From CAYLZW01 sp964388085 (GTDB taxonomy: Bacteria > Myxococcota > UBA727 > CAYLZW01): a stretch of 35,558 nucleotides of DNA. Both the position numbers and the translations under genes were made by a program. Shown in pieces: positions 15,650 through 25,371 of this stretch (its first letter is position 1; every line of letters begins with the position of its first letter). The DNA lies in NCBI GenBank assembly GCA_964388085.1, contig CAYLZW010000024.1:1-35558 (forward strand), read 5' to 3'. A model generated the notes under the pieces. That model did not search any database, was not told the DNA's origin, and was given only the letters and a program-made list of their open reading frames with translations.

Positions 15650-18018
15650 AGCTGAAGCACGCGATTATCGAGACCATGGACCGCGACCTTCTCAAGACGG
15701 TCTGCGACGACCTCGAGATCGACGGGATCGATCGTCGAAGCCGCGAGGACATGGCGGCAGGGGTGTCGCGAGCCCGACGGGCCAAGCCGGAGGAGCTGAT
15801 CGAGTACCTGAGCGAAAAGCAGGTCAGGACGGTCTGCGAGCTCATGCGGGTCGAAGCGCGGGGGCGCCGGAACGCGCTCATCGAGCAGCTCCTGAACGGT
15901 GCTGATGCTCGGGCATCGGCCTCGGCGTCAGGAGCCGAGAAGAACAACGGACGAGTGAGGCGCGCGCGGACAGGGCGGTCCCGAGGAGACGATGCGGAAG
16001 AAGAGGTGAGCTGGATGTCAGCCGATGAGTTTCATGGGAACAGACCGGAGAAGCATACACTACCTGCTCAGCGAGACGAGCGTCCGGCCGCAACAGGAGG
16101 CACGCACAACCGTCGCACCACGAGAATGGAACTGGTTTGGCCAGGTAAGTACGACGACAATGGCGATGCCGTCGAACCGCCTCGTGTCGCTCTACCGTTT
16201 CAGCTCATCGAAGTTATCGAAGAGGGCCGTGCCTCCCGAGAGGCACTTGTGCAAGGAACATTACCGCTATTTGGCGCGCGGCCCACAAGCGTGAGCGATG
16301 ATGGCTGGCGGAACAAGCTCATCTGGGGAGATAACCTCTACGTTTTGAGCTCGCTACTCGAGGATTTCGCCAGCCGGATCAATCTTATCTACATCGACCC
16401 ACCATTTGCCACTGGAGCCGATTTCTCCCTAACAACAGCAATTGGAGAGGAAAACATCACAATTCAAAAGGCGCCATCATCAATCGAGATGAAGGCTTAC
16501 CGTGACATGTGGAGGGACGGAAAGGGCTCCTTCATGAACATGCTCGCTCCCCGCCTGCAGCTCATGCGCGAGTTACTCGCGCCAAAGGGCATTATCTTCG
16601 TCCATCTCGACGACAACGTTGGCCACGAGGCGAAGCTCGTCTTGGACGAGGTCTTTGGAGCAAGCAACTTTCGCGGAGAGATAGTATGGCAACTAGGAAC
16701 CGGCGCGAAGAGTCGTAAGTTCTTTTCGATCCAACACAACACCCTGCTTGCGTACTCAAAAGGAGACAGCTGGACATTTAACACCAACAATCCTCTACTA
16801 CGCGAACCATTTGCCAAAGGAAGTACCAAAACACACTTCCGACACACCGACGAACACGGGCGCCAATATCGCATCCGAACCGTAAATGGCAAGGACTACA
16901 TCTATTATGCTGATGAAGGTCGAATGATTGGGAGTGTATGGACAGACATACCGTCAATGGTCGCCAACTCGCCAATCGTCGACGAGGCCACAGGCTATCC
17001 GACACAGAAGCCCGAGAAACTCTTGCAACGAATCATTCTCGCCTGTTCGAATCCAGGCGACCTCGTCGCAGACTTCTTCTGTGGCTCAGGCACGACTGCC
17101 GTTGCAGCCGAGCGACTTGGTCGCCGCTGGATCGCTTGCGACCTGGGCCGCTTCGCAATTCACGTGACACGCAAGAGGCTATTGGGGCTTCGCGTCACGG
17201 ATGAACAGCGTTTTGAGGAGCGCGGGGCTTGCCCATTCGAAATACTGAACTTGGGAAGGTACGAGCGCAAGCACTGGCTGGGCGTAATGTTCGGAACAGC
17301 GGAGCCGACGAAACCCGACTCCGCAGCCGTCGCCGCGTACGTACGCTTCGTATTGGACCTCTATCGCGCCCAGCCGGTCAACGCGCCGCACATCCACGGA
17401 AGGAAGGGGCCTGCTCTCGTTCACGTAGGCGCTGTCGATTCGCCGGTCACCATCAGCGAGGTCGAGCAGTCTGTCCTCGAGGCAAAAGCTATGGGTGCTC
17501 GCGAGCTACACGTGCTCGGCTGGGAGTGGGAGATGGGCTTGCATGACCCGCTAGCCAAGATGGCGAAGGCGCAGCACGGCGTCACGTTACGTCTGCTGAA
17601 CATCCCGAGGGAGGTCATGGACCGCCGCGCCGTCGACGCGGGCGACGTCCAGTTCTTCGACCTCGCCTACCTTGAGGTCGATGTACGCTCGACGGGCAAG
17701 GGCGCACAGGCATCTCGGCGCATCAAGGTTAGGCTCAAGGACTTCGTCATTCCGAACACCGACCTGCTCCCCGACGATGTCAGAAGCAAGATCCGCAAGT
17801 GGTCCGACTACATCGACTACTGGGCTGTCGACTGGGACTTCCGTGATGACACGTTCGTGAACCAGTGGCAGACCTACCGGACCCGGCGCGACAGGTCACT
17901 CGCGGTCGAGACGCCAGAGCATACCTATGAGGCACCTGGCAAGTACCGGATCCTCGTCAAGGTCGTCGACATCTTCGGCAACGACACGAGTCACCTGCTC
18001 GAGTGGGAGGCGAAGTAG
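15646..18018 (+). CDS. mod: Type III restriction-modification methyltransferase (Mod)
   Basis: The 790-residue protein is a beta-class N6-adenine methyltransferase. Motif IV IDPPF has its Asp at residue 251, and the SAM-binding motif DFFCGSGTT begins at 476, with the target-recognition region between; this is the order expected for type III Mod. The N-terminal 90 residues look like SAP/HeH-type DNA-binding helices (YLSEKQVRTVCELMRVEARG). The C-terminal 250 residues are an extra domain of unknown function, giving a protein longer than usual Mod subunits. Base composition changes inside the gene: by hand count two 60-base lines at 16381 and 16741 are 45-47% G+C, against 60% at 17821. This points to replacement of the central part. 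The ATG overlaps the UvrD stop; res follows after 2 bases. Confidence 0.9.
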   Translation: MKLKHAIIETMDRDLLKTVCDDLEIDGIDRRSREDMAAGVSRARRAKPEELIEYLSEKQVRTVCELMRVEARGRRNALIEQLLNGADARASASASGAEKNNGRVRRARTGRSRGDDAEEEVSWMSADEFHGNRPEKHTLPAQRDERPAATGGTHNRRTTRMELVWPGKYDDNGDAVEPPRVALPFQLIEVIEEGRASREALVQGTLPLFGARPTSVSDDGWRNKLIWGDNLYVLSSLLEDFASRINLIYIDPPFATGADFSLTTAIGEENITIQKAPSSIEMKAYRDMWRDGKGSFMNMLAPRLQLMRELLAPKGIIFVHLDDNVGHEAKLVLDEVFGASNFRGEIVWQLGTGAKSRKFFSIQHNTLLAYSKGDSWTFNTNNPLLREPFAKGSTKTHFRHTDEHGRQYRIRTVNGKDYIYYADEGRMIGSVWTDIPSMVANSPIVDEATGYPTQKPEKLLQRIILACSNPGDLVADFFCGSGTTAVAAERLGRRWIACDLGRFAIHVTRKRLLGLRVTDEQRFEERGACPFEILNLGRYERKHWLGVMFGTAEPTKPDSAAVAAYVRFVLDLYRAQPVNAPHIHGRKGPALVHVGAVDSPVTISEVEQSVLEAKAMGARELHVLGWEWEMGLHDPLAKMAKAQHGVTLRLLNIPREVMDRRAVDAGDVQFFDLAYLEVDVRSTGKGAQASRRIKVRLKDFVIPNTDLLPDDVRSKIRKWSDYIDYWAVDWDFRDDTFVNQWQTYRTRRDRSLAVETPEHTYEAPGKYRILVKVVDIFGNDTSHLLEWEAK

Positions 18019-18020
18019 CG

Positions 18021-20810
18021 ATGGCCAAGGCTCCTTCCCCCGAGAGCATTCTCGGCATCGACCTACCCGAGATCCCGGACCGCGATCCGTATAGCCGCCC
18101 CACGAGCCACCTGCTCAAGAAGGGCGAGAACGACTGGCAAATCGTCCAGGGCCGGCGCCAGAGCAAGGCCTTGATGGTCAACCGCCTGCGCGAGGCAGTC
18201 GATGCCTGGCGCGGGGCGGGCTACGCCGGCGCCAGCGACACGATTCGCCGTCTCCTCCAGTTCTGGTTCGAGGACGACCACCACCTCCCGTGGGGCGAGC
18301 CGTTTCGCTACTACTTCTGCCAGCGCGAGGCCGTTGAGACCCTGGTGTACCTCCACGAGGTCCTTGGCCACCGCGACGTCTTCAAGCTGATCTCGGAGTT
18401 CTATGAGGAGCCGGAGGGATCGCAGCTCGAGCTCGGCATCACGACGCGCGGCGCCCGGAAGATCCGCCGCTTCGTGCCCGAGCTGGGCCAGGTCGTCGAG
18501 CAGGATCTCCCCCGCGAGTGGCTCCCACGCATGGCCATCAAGATGGCGACGGGATCCGGCAAGACCGTCGTGATGGCACTCGTCATCGCGTGGTCCTACT
18601 TCCACCGGCGCTTCGAGAAGGACTCCGATCTCGCCGACAACTTCCTCGTCGTCGCGCCCAACGTCATCGTGTTCGAGCGCCTTCGCCAGGACTTCGAGTC
18701 CGGGAAGGTGTTCCACGACCTGCCGATCCTCCCGCCCGAGTGGAAGGCTGAGTGGCAGCTCAACGTCATCCTGCGCGGCGAGGCCTCGCTCCCGAAGAAG
18801 TCCGGCAACCTGTTCGTCACGAACATCCAGCAGATTTACGACCGCGAGGAAGTCGACGAGGGCCCGATCAACCCCGTGGCGGCGCTCCTTGGGCCAGCGC
18901 CCAAGACCAACATCCAGGCGAGCGAGCCAATGCTCGATCGCATCAAGCGGGTGCCGAACCTCATGGTCCTGAACGACGAGGCGCACCACGTTCACGACGA
19001 CACGCTCAAGTGGAACGAGACGCTCCTCATGCTCGATGCCCACCTCCGAGACAGGGACGAACGCGGCCTCGTGGCATGGCTTGACCTGAGCGCGACGCCC
19101 AAGAACCAGAACGGCACCTTCTTCCCCTGGATCATCGTCGACTACCCGCTCGCGCAGGCGGTCGAGGATCGCATCGTCAAGACGCCGCTCATCATCCACC
19201 AGACGGATCGACCCGACCCCGACAAGTACGCGCACGAGGACGCCGGCGACGCGTACAACGAATGGATCTCCATCGCGGTCGCGCGCTGGCGAGAGCACCG
19301 CAAGGACTACGGGGCCGTCGGCGAGAAGCCGATTCTATTCGTCATGGCCGAGACGACCAAGGATGCCGACTCCATCGCGGACCGGCTCGAGCGGGAGTCA
19401 GACCTGAAGGGTCGCGTGCTGACGATCCACATCAACGAGCGCGGCAAAGACAAAGGCGAGATCAGCAAGCAGGACCTCGATTTGGCCCGCGAGGCGGCGC
19501 GAGAGATCGACTCTGGACGTAGCCGCTACCGCGCCGTGGTGTCCGTCCTCATGCTCCGCGAAGGGTGGGACGTCCGCAACGTGAGCGTGATCCTCGGGCT
19601 CCGACCGTTCACCGCCAAGGCGAACATCCTCCCCGAGCAGGCGATCGGCCGTGGCCTGCGGCTCATGCGGAAGATACCGCGCGGCAACACCCAGATCCTC
19701 GAGCTCATCGGGACGCAGGCGTTCGAGAACTTCGTCCGCGAGCTCGAGAAGGAGGGCCTGGGCATCGCCACGACCAAGACGCCGCCGAAGCCGGGCGTCA
19801 AGGTCTACCCCGTCGCCGAGAAGGTGAAGTACGACATCGAGATCCCGCGGACGACGGCACTCTTCGAGCGCGCCTACAAGAACATCGAGAAGCTGGAGCC
19901 GGCGTCGTTCGGGCCGCTCGCCACCGAGGAAGACCTCGACAAAGACCTGTCCCGGCTCATTCAGCTCGAGCACGGAACGGTCGGCGTCACGGTGCATTCG
20001 GATGAGGTCGAGTTCAACGACGACAACGTTCCCGCCATCGAGAACCTCCTCTCGTCCCTGACCAAGCGCGTGATGCACAAGGCGCGCATCACGACGGGCT
20101 TTCCGACGCTCTTTCCGAAGGTGCGCGAGTACGTGCGGGAGCGCTGCTTCGGGCACAAGGTCGAGCTCGAGGAGGTGGGGGTCCGCCGGGCGCTCAACAA
20201 CGGCGCGCTCCTCGAGAGCATCGCGCGCGTCTTCGCCCGTCGCATCGGCGAGCTCACGACCGAGCAGAAGTCGGTGGAGGTCGTCGGCGAGCCGTACCGC
20301 TTATCCGACACGCCTGAATTCACTTGGCGGCGGCAGTCAGTCGTGGCGGACAGGACCATCTTCAACGTGGTCGCTTGCTACAACAACTTCGAGGCGCGCT
20401 TCGCGCAGTTCGTCGACCGCGCCAACGACGTGGATCGTTTCGCGGAGCTCGCCGAGTGGTTCACCGGCTTCCACGTGCAGTACCTGAAGAGCAGTGGAGC
20501 CGTCGGCACCTACTACCCCGACTTCGTGGTGGTCCAGACAACCGCGGACGGCCCCGTCAATTGGATCATCGAGACGAAGGGCCGCGAGGACGTCGAGGTA
20601 GCTGCCAAGGACGCCCAGATGGAGCGGTGGTGCAACGAGGTCACCGCGGTGTCCGGCAAGACCTGGCGGTACATGAAGGTGCCCCAGGTCATCTTCGATC
20701 GCGGCGGCTTCTCGACGCTGGCGTCTCTCGTCCGTGAGGTCGAGCGAGCGTCGGCTGCAGAGGGAGCACCGCGGCTGGCCTTCGGCCCGGGCGTGGAGGT
20801 TGCCGGATGA
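18021..20810 (+). CDS. res: Type III restriction endonuclease subunit (Res)
   Basis: The 929-residue protein has an SF2 translocase core, with Walker A ATGSGKT at residues 176-182 and DEAH at 319-322. Motif III is DLSATPKNQ, and motif VI is in the QAIGRGLRLMRK stretch. At the C-terminus a PD-(D/E)XK nuclease is visible: PDFVVVQ (Asp834) and IIETKG (Glu851, Lys853). All catalytic residues appear present. Res partners Mod to cut DNA carrying unmethylated sites, driven by ATP. The start at 18021 is preferred to an upstream in-frame ATG at 18003, which lies inside mod. The stop lies 112 bases before the preferred start of the second methyltransferase. Confidence 0.92.
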   Translation: MAKAPSPESILGIDLPEIPDRDPYSRPTSHLLKKGENDWQIVQGRRQSKALMVNRLREAVDAWRGAGYAGASDTIRRLLQFWFEDDHHLPWGEPFRYYFCQREAVETLVYLHEVLGHRDVFKLISEFYEEPEGSQLELGITTRGARKIRRFVPELGQVVEQDLPREWLPRMAIKMATGSGKTVVMALVIAWSYFHRRFEKDSDLADNFLVVAPNVIVFERLRQDFESGKVFHDLPILPPEWKAEWQLNVILRGEASLPKKSGNLFVTNIQQIYDREEVDEGPINPVAALLGPAPKTNIQASEPMLDRIKRVPNLMVLNDEAHHVHDDTLKWNETLLMLDAHLRDRDERGLVAWLDLSATPKNQNGTFFPWIIVDYPLAQAVEDRIVKTPLIIHQTDRPDPDKYAHEDAGDAYNEWISIAVARWREHRKDYGAVGEKPILFVMAETTKDADSIADRLERESDLKGRVLTIHINERGKDKGEISKQDLDLAREAAREIDSGRSRYRAVVSVLMLREGWDVRNVSVILGLRPFTAKANILPEQAIGRGLRLMRKIPRGNTQILELIGTQAFENFVRELEKEGLGIATTKTPPKPGVKVYPVAEKVKYDIEIPRTTALFERAYKNIEKLEPASFGPLATEEDLDKDLSRLIQLEHGTVGVTVHSDEVEFNDDNVPAIENLLSSLTKRVMHKARITTGFPTLFPKVREYVRERCFGHKVELEEVGVRRALNNGALLESIARVFARRIGELTTEQKSVEVVGEPYRLSDTPEFTWRRQSVVADRTIFNVVACYNNFEARFAQFVDRANDVDRFAELAEWFTGFHVQYLKSSGAVGTYYPDFVVVQTTADGPVNWIIETKGREDVEVAAKDAQMERWCNEVTAVSGKTWRYMKVPQVIFDRGGFSTLASLVREVERASAAEGAPRLAFGPGVEVAG

Positions 20811-20922
20811 GCGCTGCCCTGTTGGCGTGTCCCAGTCCGTCATCCGAGGACGCGTTTCCTCATCAGTGGAGACCGTCGAACCGACCCCTGATGGCGTCGC
20901 CGCAACCCCTCCGGAGGTGGCG

Positions 20923-22134
20923 ATGATCCCGCGTCCGATCCACCCCTTCCCGGCGCGGATGGCGGGCTCCATCCCCTGGGAGGTGCTCGAGGCGACCAAT
21001 CGAGAGAAGCTCCGCGTGCTCGATCCGATGGTGGGCTCGGGCACCACCGCGGTGGTCGCCCGAGCGCTCGGCCACGAGGCGGTTGGGTTCGACACGGATC
21101 CCCTCGCCATTCTGATCGCTCAGACCTGGTGTGACGACATCGACGAAGAGACCGTCCGTCGAACGGCGAAGCGGGTCCTCGATCGAGCGACTGTCGCGGC
21201 CCGCTCAGTCCGCCTCGCGGATGCGTACCCGCGCAATGCTGACGAGGAGACGAAGACGTTCACGCGCTACTGGTTCGACGAGACGAACCGCCGGCAACTC
21301 ACGGCACTGGCCAGCGCCGTCCAAGCAACACGGAATGCGACCGTCCGCCGCGTCCTTTGGTGCTCGTTCTCGAGGCTCATCATCACGAAGCAAGCGAGCG
21401 CCGCGATGGCCTTGGACGTGGCGCACAGCCGGCCTCACCGCGTCACCGATCGGAAGCCGATCCGCCCGTTCGAGCACTTCCTTCGAGCCGTCGAGACGGT
21501 GCTCAAGGCATCCCCGTTCTCGCGGGGACAGACTGGTGGTCCCCCCCCGGCTCACATCGAGCCAGGAGACGCGCGGAAGCTGCCGCTCGAGGACGCCACC
21601 ATTGACGTCGTGATCACCTCGCCTCCCTATCTGAACGCCATCGATTACCTCAGGGGCCACAAGTTCTCCCTCGCGTGGATGGGCCATCCGGTAAGCGGCC
21701 TCAGGGAGGTTCGCGCGACCAACATCGGCACCGAGGTTGGCGCGGGCGCCAAGCTCGACGACCCGGTGGTCGCCGCGGCGATGGCCGAGATGGGCGACAT
21801 CGAGGGGTTGCCGGCACGCGAGCGCCGGCAGCTCGCACGCTACCTCTCGGACATGGCGCGCGTGCTTGGAGAGATCCACCGCGTGCTCAAGCCGGGAGGT
21901 GCAGCAGTCCTGGTCGTGGGCGACACGACTCGCCGCGGCGTGTTCGTCCGCAACTCGGACGCCCTGGTCCACCTCGGGGAGGTTCACGGCCTCGACCTCG
22001 TCGAGCGCACACAGCGAGCACTTCCCCCCAACCGCCGGTATCTTCCGCCACCGTCATCCGACGACGCTGGAGAAGCGCTCGACGCCCGGCTCCGCAACGA
22101 GGTCCTGTTGACGTTCGAGAAGTCGGCAGGATAG
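20923..22134 (+). CDS. Second DNA methyltransferase (SPPY type, probably N4-cytosine)
   Basis: The 403-residue protein carries the SAM-binding motif LDPMVGSGTT (Asp at residue 34) and the catalytic TSPPYLNAIDY (SPPY at 233-236). SPPY is typical of m4C enzymes, though some m6A enzymes have it too. About 200 residues separate the motifs, enough for a recognition domain. The start at 20923 is favoured by GGAGG five bases upstream and the HPFPARM opening. A GTG at 20827 would extend it by 32 low-complexity residues and leave a gap of only 16 bases to res. As a second methyltransferase in a type III operon it is unusual; it may mark self DNA for another component such as HerA-NurA. It ends 11 bases from the convergent herA. 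Confidence 0.87.
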   Translation: MIPRPIHPFPARMAGSIPWEVLEATNREKLRVLDPMVGSGTTAVVARALGHEAVGFDTDPLAILIAQTWCDDIDEETVRRTAKRVLDRATVAARSVRLADAYPRNADEETKTFTRYWFDETNRRQLTALASAVQATRNATVRRVLWCSFSRLIITKQASAAMALDVAHSRPHRVTDRKPIRPFEHFLRAVETVLKASPFSRGQTGGPPPAHIEPGDARKLPLEDATIDVVITSPPYLNAIDYLRGHKFSLAWMGHPVSGLREVRATNIGTEVGAGAKLDDPVVAAAMAEMGDIEGLPARERRQLARYLSDMARVLGEIHRVLKPGGAAVLVVGDTTRRGVFVRNSDALVHLGEVHGLDLVERTQRALPPNRRYLPPPSSDDAGEALDARLRNEVLLTFEKSAG

Positions 22135-22145
22135 CTCCATCCCCA

Positions 22146-24119
22146 TCAGTCCACGAGCAGGCGCTTGCATGGGGCCGGATCGATCGCGACCATCAGCGGC
22201 CGCGCGAAGCTCGCGAAGGAGGCCAGCGCCTGGCCGGGCGCCAGGCGGGGAACGCGGTTCCAAAGGCTCGCGTCGATGCTGCCGATCGACTTCTGCATCC
22301 GGCTGATCACGGCGCTATCCGAGATCTTGTGGATGATGAAGTTGTTGAGCAGGCCCAGGACCTCGTTGGGGAGGTGCTGCGGGAGCTGAGTGACGAACAC
22401 GAGACCGAGCCACCGCTTGCGGCCGCGCTTGGCGATGCGGGCCACCTGTTGGAAGAGCACCGGCATCTGCGCGATGCGGTTTGCCGAGAGGAACTCGTGC
22501 GCCTCCTCGACGATGATCAGGGCCGGGACGATGGTCTCCGCGCCGTTCGAGGCGCTCTTGTAGCGCTCCTCCTGCGCCTCCTGGAGGCCCCGCAGGATGT
22601 CGGCGATCACGAGGTTGTTGAGCTGGGGCGAGTCGGTGTCCGAGAAGTCTACAACCGAAACGCGACCGGGCTTGAGCATCTCCTTGAAGTCGATCGATGC
22701 CACGCCGCGGACATCGAAGATCTTGGGCCGCCGGAGCCGGTGAATGCGCGCAGCGAGGGCGCGCCAGCTCCCTTCGTGACTGCTCTTCTGCGCATGCACT
22801 CGCTGGAGCACCATCGAAGGGGTCTTCCTGAACTCCGAGAAGAGCGGGATGCTGGGCGTGGCCGCTGCAGCCGCATCGGGAGCACCTCCGTCCTCGCCGA
22901 TCGCCTCCATCGCCGCACCCTTGCGCTTCCGGCCCGCGCCCGAGCTCGCGCTCTTCTGCTCGGCCTTGCCGACGTCGCTCAGCACGTAGAGGTACGCGTT
23001 CACGACGTCGAGGACGTGCTGCAGAGTCATCTTGGGACACCCGGTCGTGAGCTCGTCGACCTCGAGCGCCTCCCGCTCCTCCGCGTCGTCTCCGCGGCGC
23101 GGGAAGACACCGAAGTCTCGCAGAAGGAGCTTGGCCACATCGTACGCGCGGTGGAATCTCTCCTGCTGTGCATCGCTCATCTCGAGGATCTCGGCGATCG
23201 CGTACGGCGACAGGCTGAAAAAGTTCAAGGCGAACTCGTGCCGGTTCTTGTGCCCGGGGTTCATCGTCTCCCGTCCGACCAGGTGGTAGACGTGGAGATC
23301 GCGGACGCCGTCGGGCTTCATGCCGCGGCGCTTCAGCGCTTCGAGCATGGCGGGGTGGTCCGTCGGCTCGTCGACGTGGGTGTACTCGCCCTCGACGTCG
23401 AAAACGATCGTCGCGATCCCGGCATCCTGAAAGCGGTGGATCGACGTGGCCACGGTCGTCGACTTCCCGCCGCCGGTCGTGCCGATGATCCCCGTGTGAC
23501 GCGGGAGCACCGCCTTGTCCTTGGAGCTGATGCGCGCTTCCATGTTCTCGTACCCCACCACCTGCCCGAGCGACAGGTCACCGCCGACGCCCAGGACGCC
23601 CTGGCTCTCGGCCTCGTCGAGGACGAAGACCGGGCTCTTGGGCCGCGGGCGGTAGCGAGGCGGCACGAGGTTCCCGTTGCTCTCCTCCCCGAGAATCTCC
23701 ACCTCGCACCGGCCATGGTAGTCGAAGGTGTACTGGACCTTCTTGCCCTGCACGACGACGCCGATGGCCATCGAGGAGTTCGGCGGGACCGCATCGGGCT
23801 CGGAGAAGGGGCCCTTCACCACGACGCCCAGGTAGCTGCGCTTGTCGTCGCGCGACTTGATCCGCACCAGCGTCTGGGAGGCCAGCTGCTCGAGGTCGCC
23901 ACGCGCAAGGAGCACGGTGACCAGGTTGTCTTCGCTCGAGCTCGTATCAAAGTGCGTGAACCCGACGGCGTCCGCCAGCTCGGGATCGAGCGCAGCCATA
24001 TGCTTACGGCCGGCCTCGGCGACCGTATCGAGCTCGGCGAGGACTTCCTCGGGCGTCTCTCGGATGAGGCCGTCCTGTCCGTTCGGCGAGGTTGTGGGGT
24101 TGTCTGAGGTGGTCGTCAT
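22146..24119 (-). CDS. herA: HerA-like hexameric DNA translocase ATPase
   Basis: The 657-residue protein is a FtsK/HerA-superfamily ATPase. Walker A GTTGGGKST spans residues 213-221, DVEGEYTHVD follows at 241, the Walker B region IIVEEAHEF has its first Glu at 538, and TQLPQHLPNEVLGLLNN is the sensor/arginine-finger region typical of HerA (DUF87). The N-terminal ~190 residues resemble the HAS beta-barrel of HerA, with an extra leader. HerA pairs with NurA to resect DNA ends in archaea, and HerA-nuclease pairs act in bacterial anti-phage defence. The ATG at 24119 comes 10 bases after the nurA stop. A Lys/Ala/Gly-rich insertion (about residues 390-425) is probably a disordered loop. Confidence 0.9.
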   Translation of the reverse strand: MTTTSDNPTTSPNGQDGLIRETPEEVLAELDTVAEAGRKHMAALDPELADAVGFTHFDTSSSEDNLVTVLLARGDLEQLASQTLVRIKSRDDKRSYLGVVVKGPFSEPDAVPPNSSMAIGVVVQGKKVQYTFDYHGRCEVEILGEESNGNLVPPRYRPRPKSPVFVLDEAESQGVLGVGGDLSLGQVVGYENMEARISSKDKAVLPRHTGIIGTTGGGKSTTVATSIHRFQDAGIATIVFDVEGEYTHVDEPTDHPAMLEALKRRGMKPDGVRDLHVYHLVGRETMNPGHKNRHEFALNFFSLSPYAIAEILEMSDAQQERFHRAYDVAKLLLRDFGVFPRRGDDAEEREALEVDELTTGCPKMTLQHVLDVVNAYLYVLSDVGKAEQKSASSGAGRKRKGAAMEAIGEDGGAPDAAAAATPSIPLFSEFRKTPSMVLQRVHAQKSSHEGSWRALAARIHRLRRPKIFDVRGVASIDFKEMLKPGRVSVVDFSDTDSPQLNNLVIADILRGLQEAQEERYKSASNGAETIVPALIIVEEAHEFLSANRIAQMPVLFQQVARIAKRGRKRWLGLVFVTQLPQHLPNEVLGLLNNFIIHKISDSAVISRMQKSIGSIDASLWNRVPRLAPGQALASFASFARPLMVAIDPAPCKRLLVD

Positions 24120-24129
24120 GTCGCTCCTC

Positions 24130-25371
24130 CTACCGGCGGGTCTCACGCTCGCCGAAGTACCGCATGGGCACGCCGGCCTGCGCGTACGCGTCGTGGATCA
24201 ATCCAAGGAATCCGGCTGCGCCGAAGGCGCTCTTGCACGTGACGTCGGCGACGTCGATCAGCATCGGGAAGCCGCGGGCTGGCCGGAGAATGCTGTCCGC
24301 GATGGCGATCCGGGCGGCGAGATGGATGTGCTCGCGGTGCGCGTAGAACATGTAGGGCGGCGAGTGCTCCGACGCGCAGTAGATGCCGTACATGACGTGA
24401 GGTCCGCACTCCCGCACGAACTGCATGGCCTTGTCCTTCTCACGCGCGCCGTAGTGGCCGCGCTCGACGATGCGCTCGATGACCCCCTCGATGGTGTTGA
24501 TCACCACGTACTCGCCCGCCGACAGGGCGTTCCCGATCGTCAGGAGGCCTCGCTCTCCGGGCGCGCTCGGGATGAACACGAACCGCTTGAAGTCCAGGAT
24601 CATGCGGCGGAGCACGTCGAGCGACGCCTCGAAGAGGCGCATGTTGCCGGACCCGGTCAGCATCTCGTAGGGTGCCGGAGCCCCGTGGCCGATGCGCCAC
24701 GGCGCAGTGGCCTTGTCGAGCAGAATCCTGCGCTCCGCGTACGTCATGATGCCCCGACGCGCGAGCTCGGACAGGCCGTCCTTCTGGTCGACACCCGACC
24801 TTGCATCGCGCCGATCGATCACCTCGAGCGCGGCCTTGAACGGGTCTGACGAGCGCCCCGCGATCTCCTTGCGATACACACGCTGGGCGAACGTCGCCGA
24901 GGTTCCCCCATAGCTCACCACCGCGATGCCGATCTGCGTGATGCCGAGGGGCAGCGTGTCGTGGGAGACCGAAGTGCCGTCGACAGCCTCAACCTGTCCG
25001 GGGAACAGGAGGCCCTCGTGGACCTTCGCAAGCTCGTCGGGGAGGGCCAAGTAGACGCCCGCCTCCTCGGGCGCTCCCGTTGCTTTGCCGATCTTGGGCA
25101 GTACCTCGCGGCGCACCGTCTCGCGGAGAGACTCTTCGCGGTGCACGGCGGCTTCGATCTCGCTCCGCAGGCGGGCGACGGCTCCTTCCCAGTCGATGCC
25201 GGTCGCCCAGGTGTCGACGTCCAGGGTGCGCGCGAGGTCCTCGCCGAACGCCTGCGCGTACTCGCGATCGCCGACGAACAGCTCCTGGACGTCGGCTTCC
25301 TGTGCTGGGGCGGTGGCTCGGGCTGCCTGCCGTTCGGTCACGGTCGTTCCCGAGGGGGTGGATCTACTCAT
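24130..25371 (-). CDS. nurA: NurA-like nuclease
   Basis: The 413-residue protein shows the NurA-type active-site opening VEAVDGTSV (Asp131) followed by a hydrophobic strand (IGIAVVSYGG). Further acidic/aromatic strands follow, and FPMLIDVADVTCKSAFG lies near the C-terminus. NurA is a 5'-3' exonuclease and endonuclease whose toroidal dimer docks on the HerA hexamer. Being immediately upstream of herA in the same transcript supports the assignment, which on sequence alone is moderate because NurA diverges strongly. Its start codon shares one base with the previous stop (TGATG). Confidence 0.8.
   Translation of the reverse strand: MSRSTPSGTTVTERQAARATAPAQEADVQELFVGDREYAQAFGEDLARTLDVDTWATGIDWEGAVARLRSEIEAAVHREESLRETVRREVLPKIGKATGAPEEAGVYLALPDELAKVHEGLLFPGQVEAVDGTSVSHDTLPLGITQIGIAVVSYGGTSATFAQRVYRKEIAGRSSDPFKAALEVIDRRDARSGVDQKDGLSELARRGIMTYAERRILLDKATAPWRIGHGAPAPYEMLTGSGNMRLFEASLDVLRRMILDFKRFVFIPSAPGERGLLTIGNALSAGEYVVINTIEGVIERIVERGHYGAREKDKAMQFVRECGPHVMYGIYCASEHSPPYMFYAHREHIHLAARIAIADSILRPARGFPMLIDVADVTCKSAFGAAGFLGLIHDAYAQAGVPMRYFGERETRR

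Noticed and set aside
22135..22145. Terminator between the convergent operons
   Set aside because: The gap is 11 bases with no stem-loop, so no terminator can be supported there.
21675..24107. 810-codon open frame on the plus strand opposite herA
   Set aside because: It is the antisense shadow of herA in GC-rich DNA. The translation is Arg/Leu/Val/Asp-biased with no domain, while the minus strand shows clear Walker motifs.
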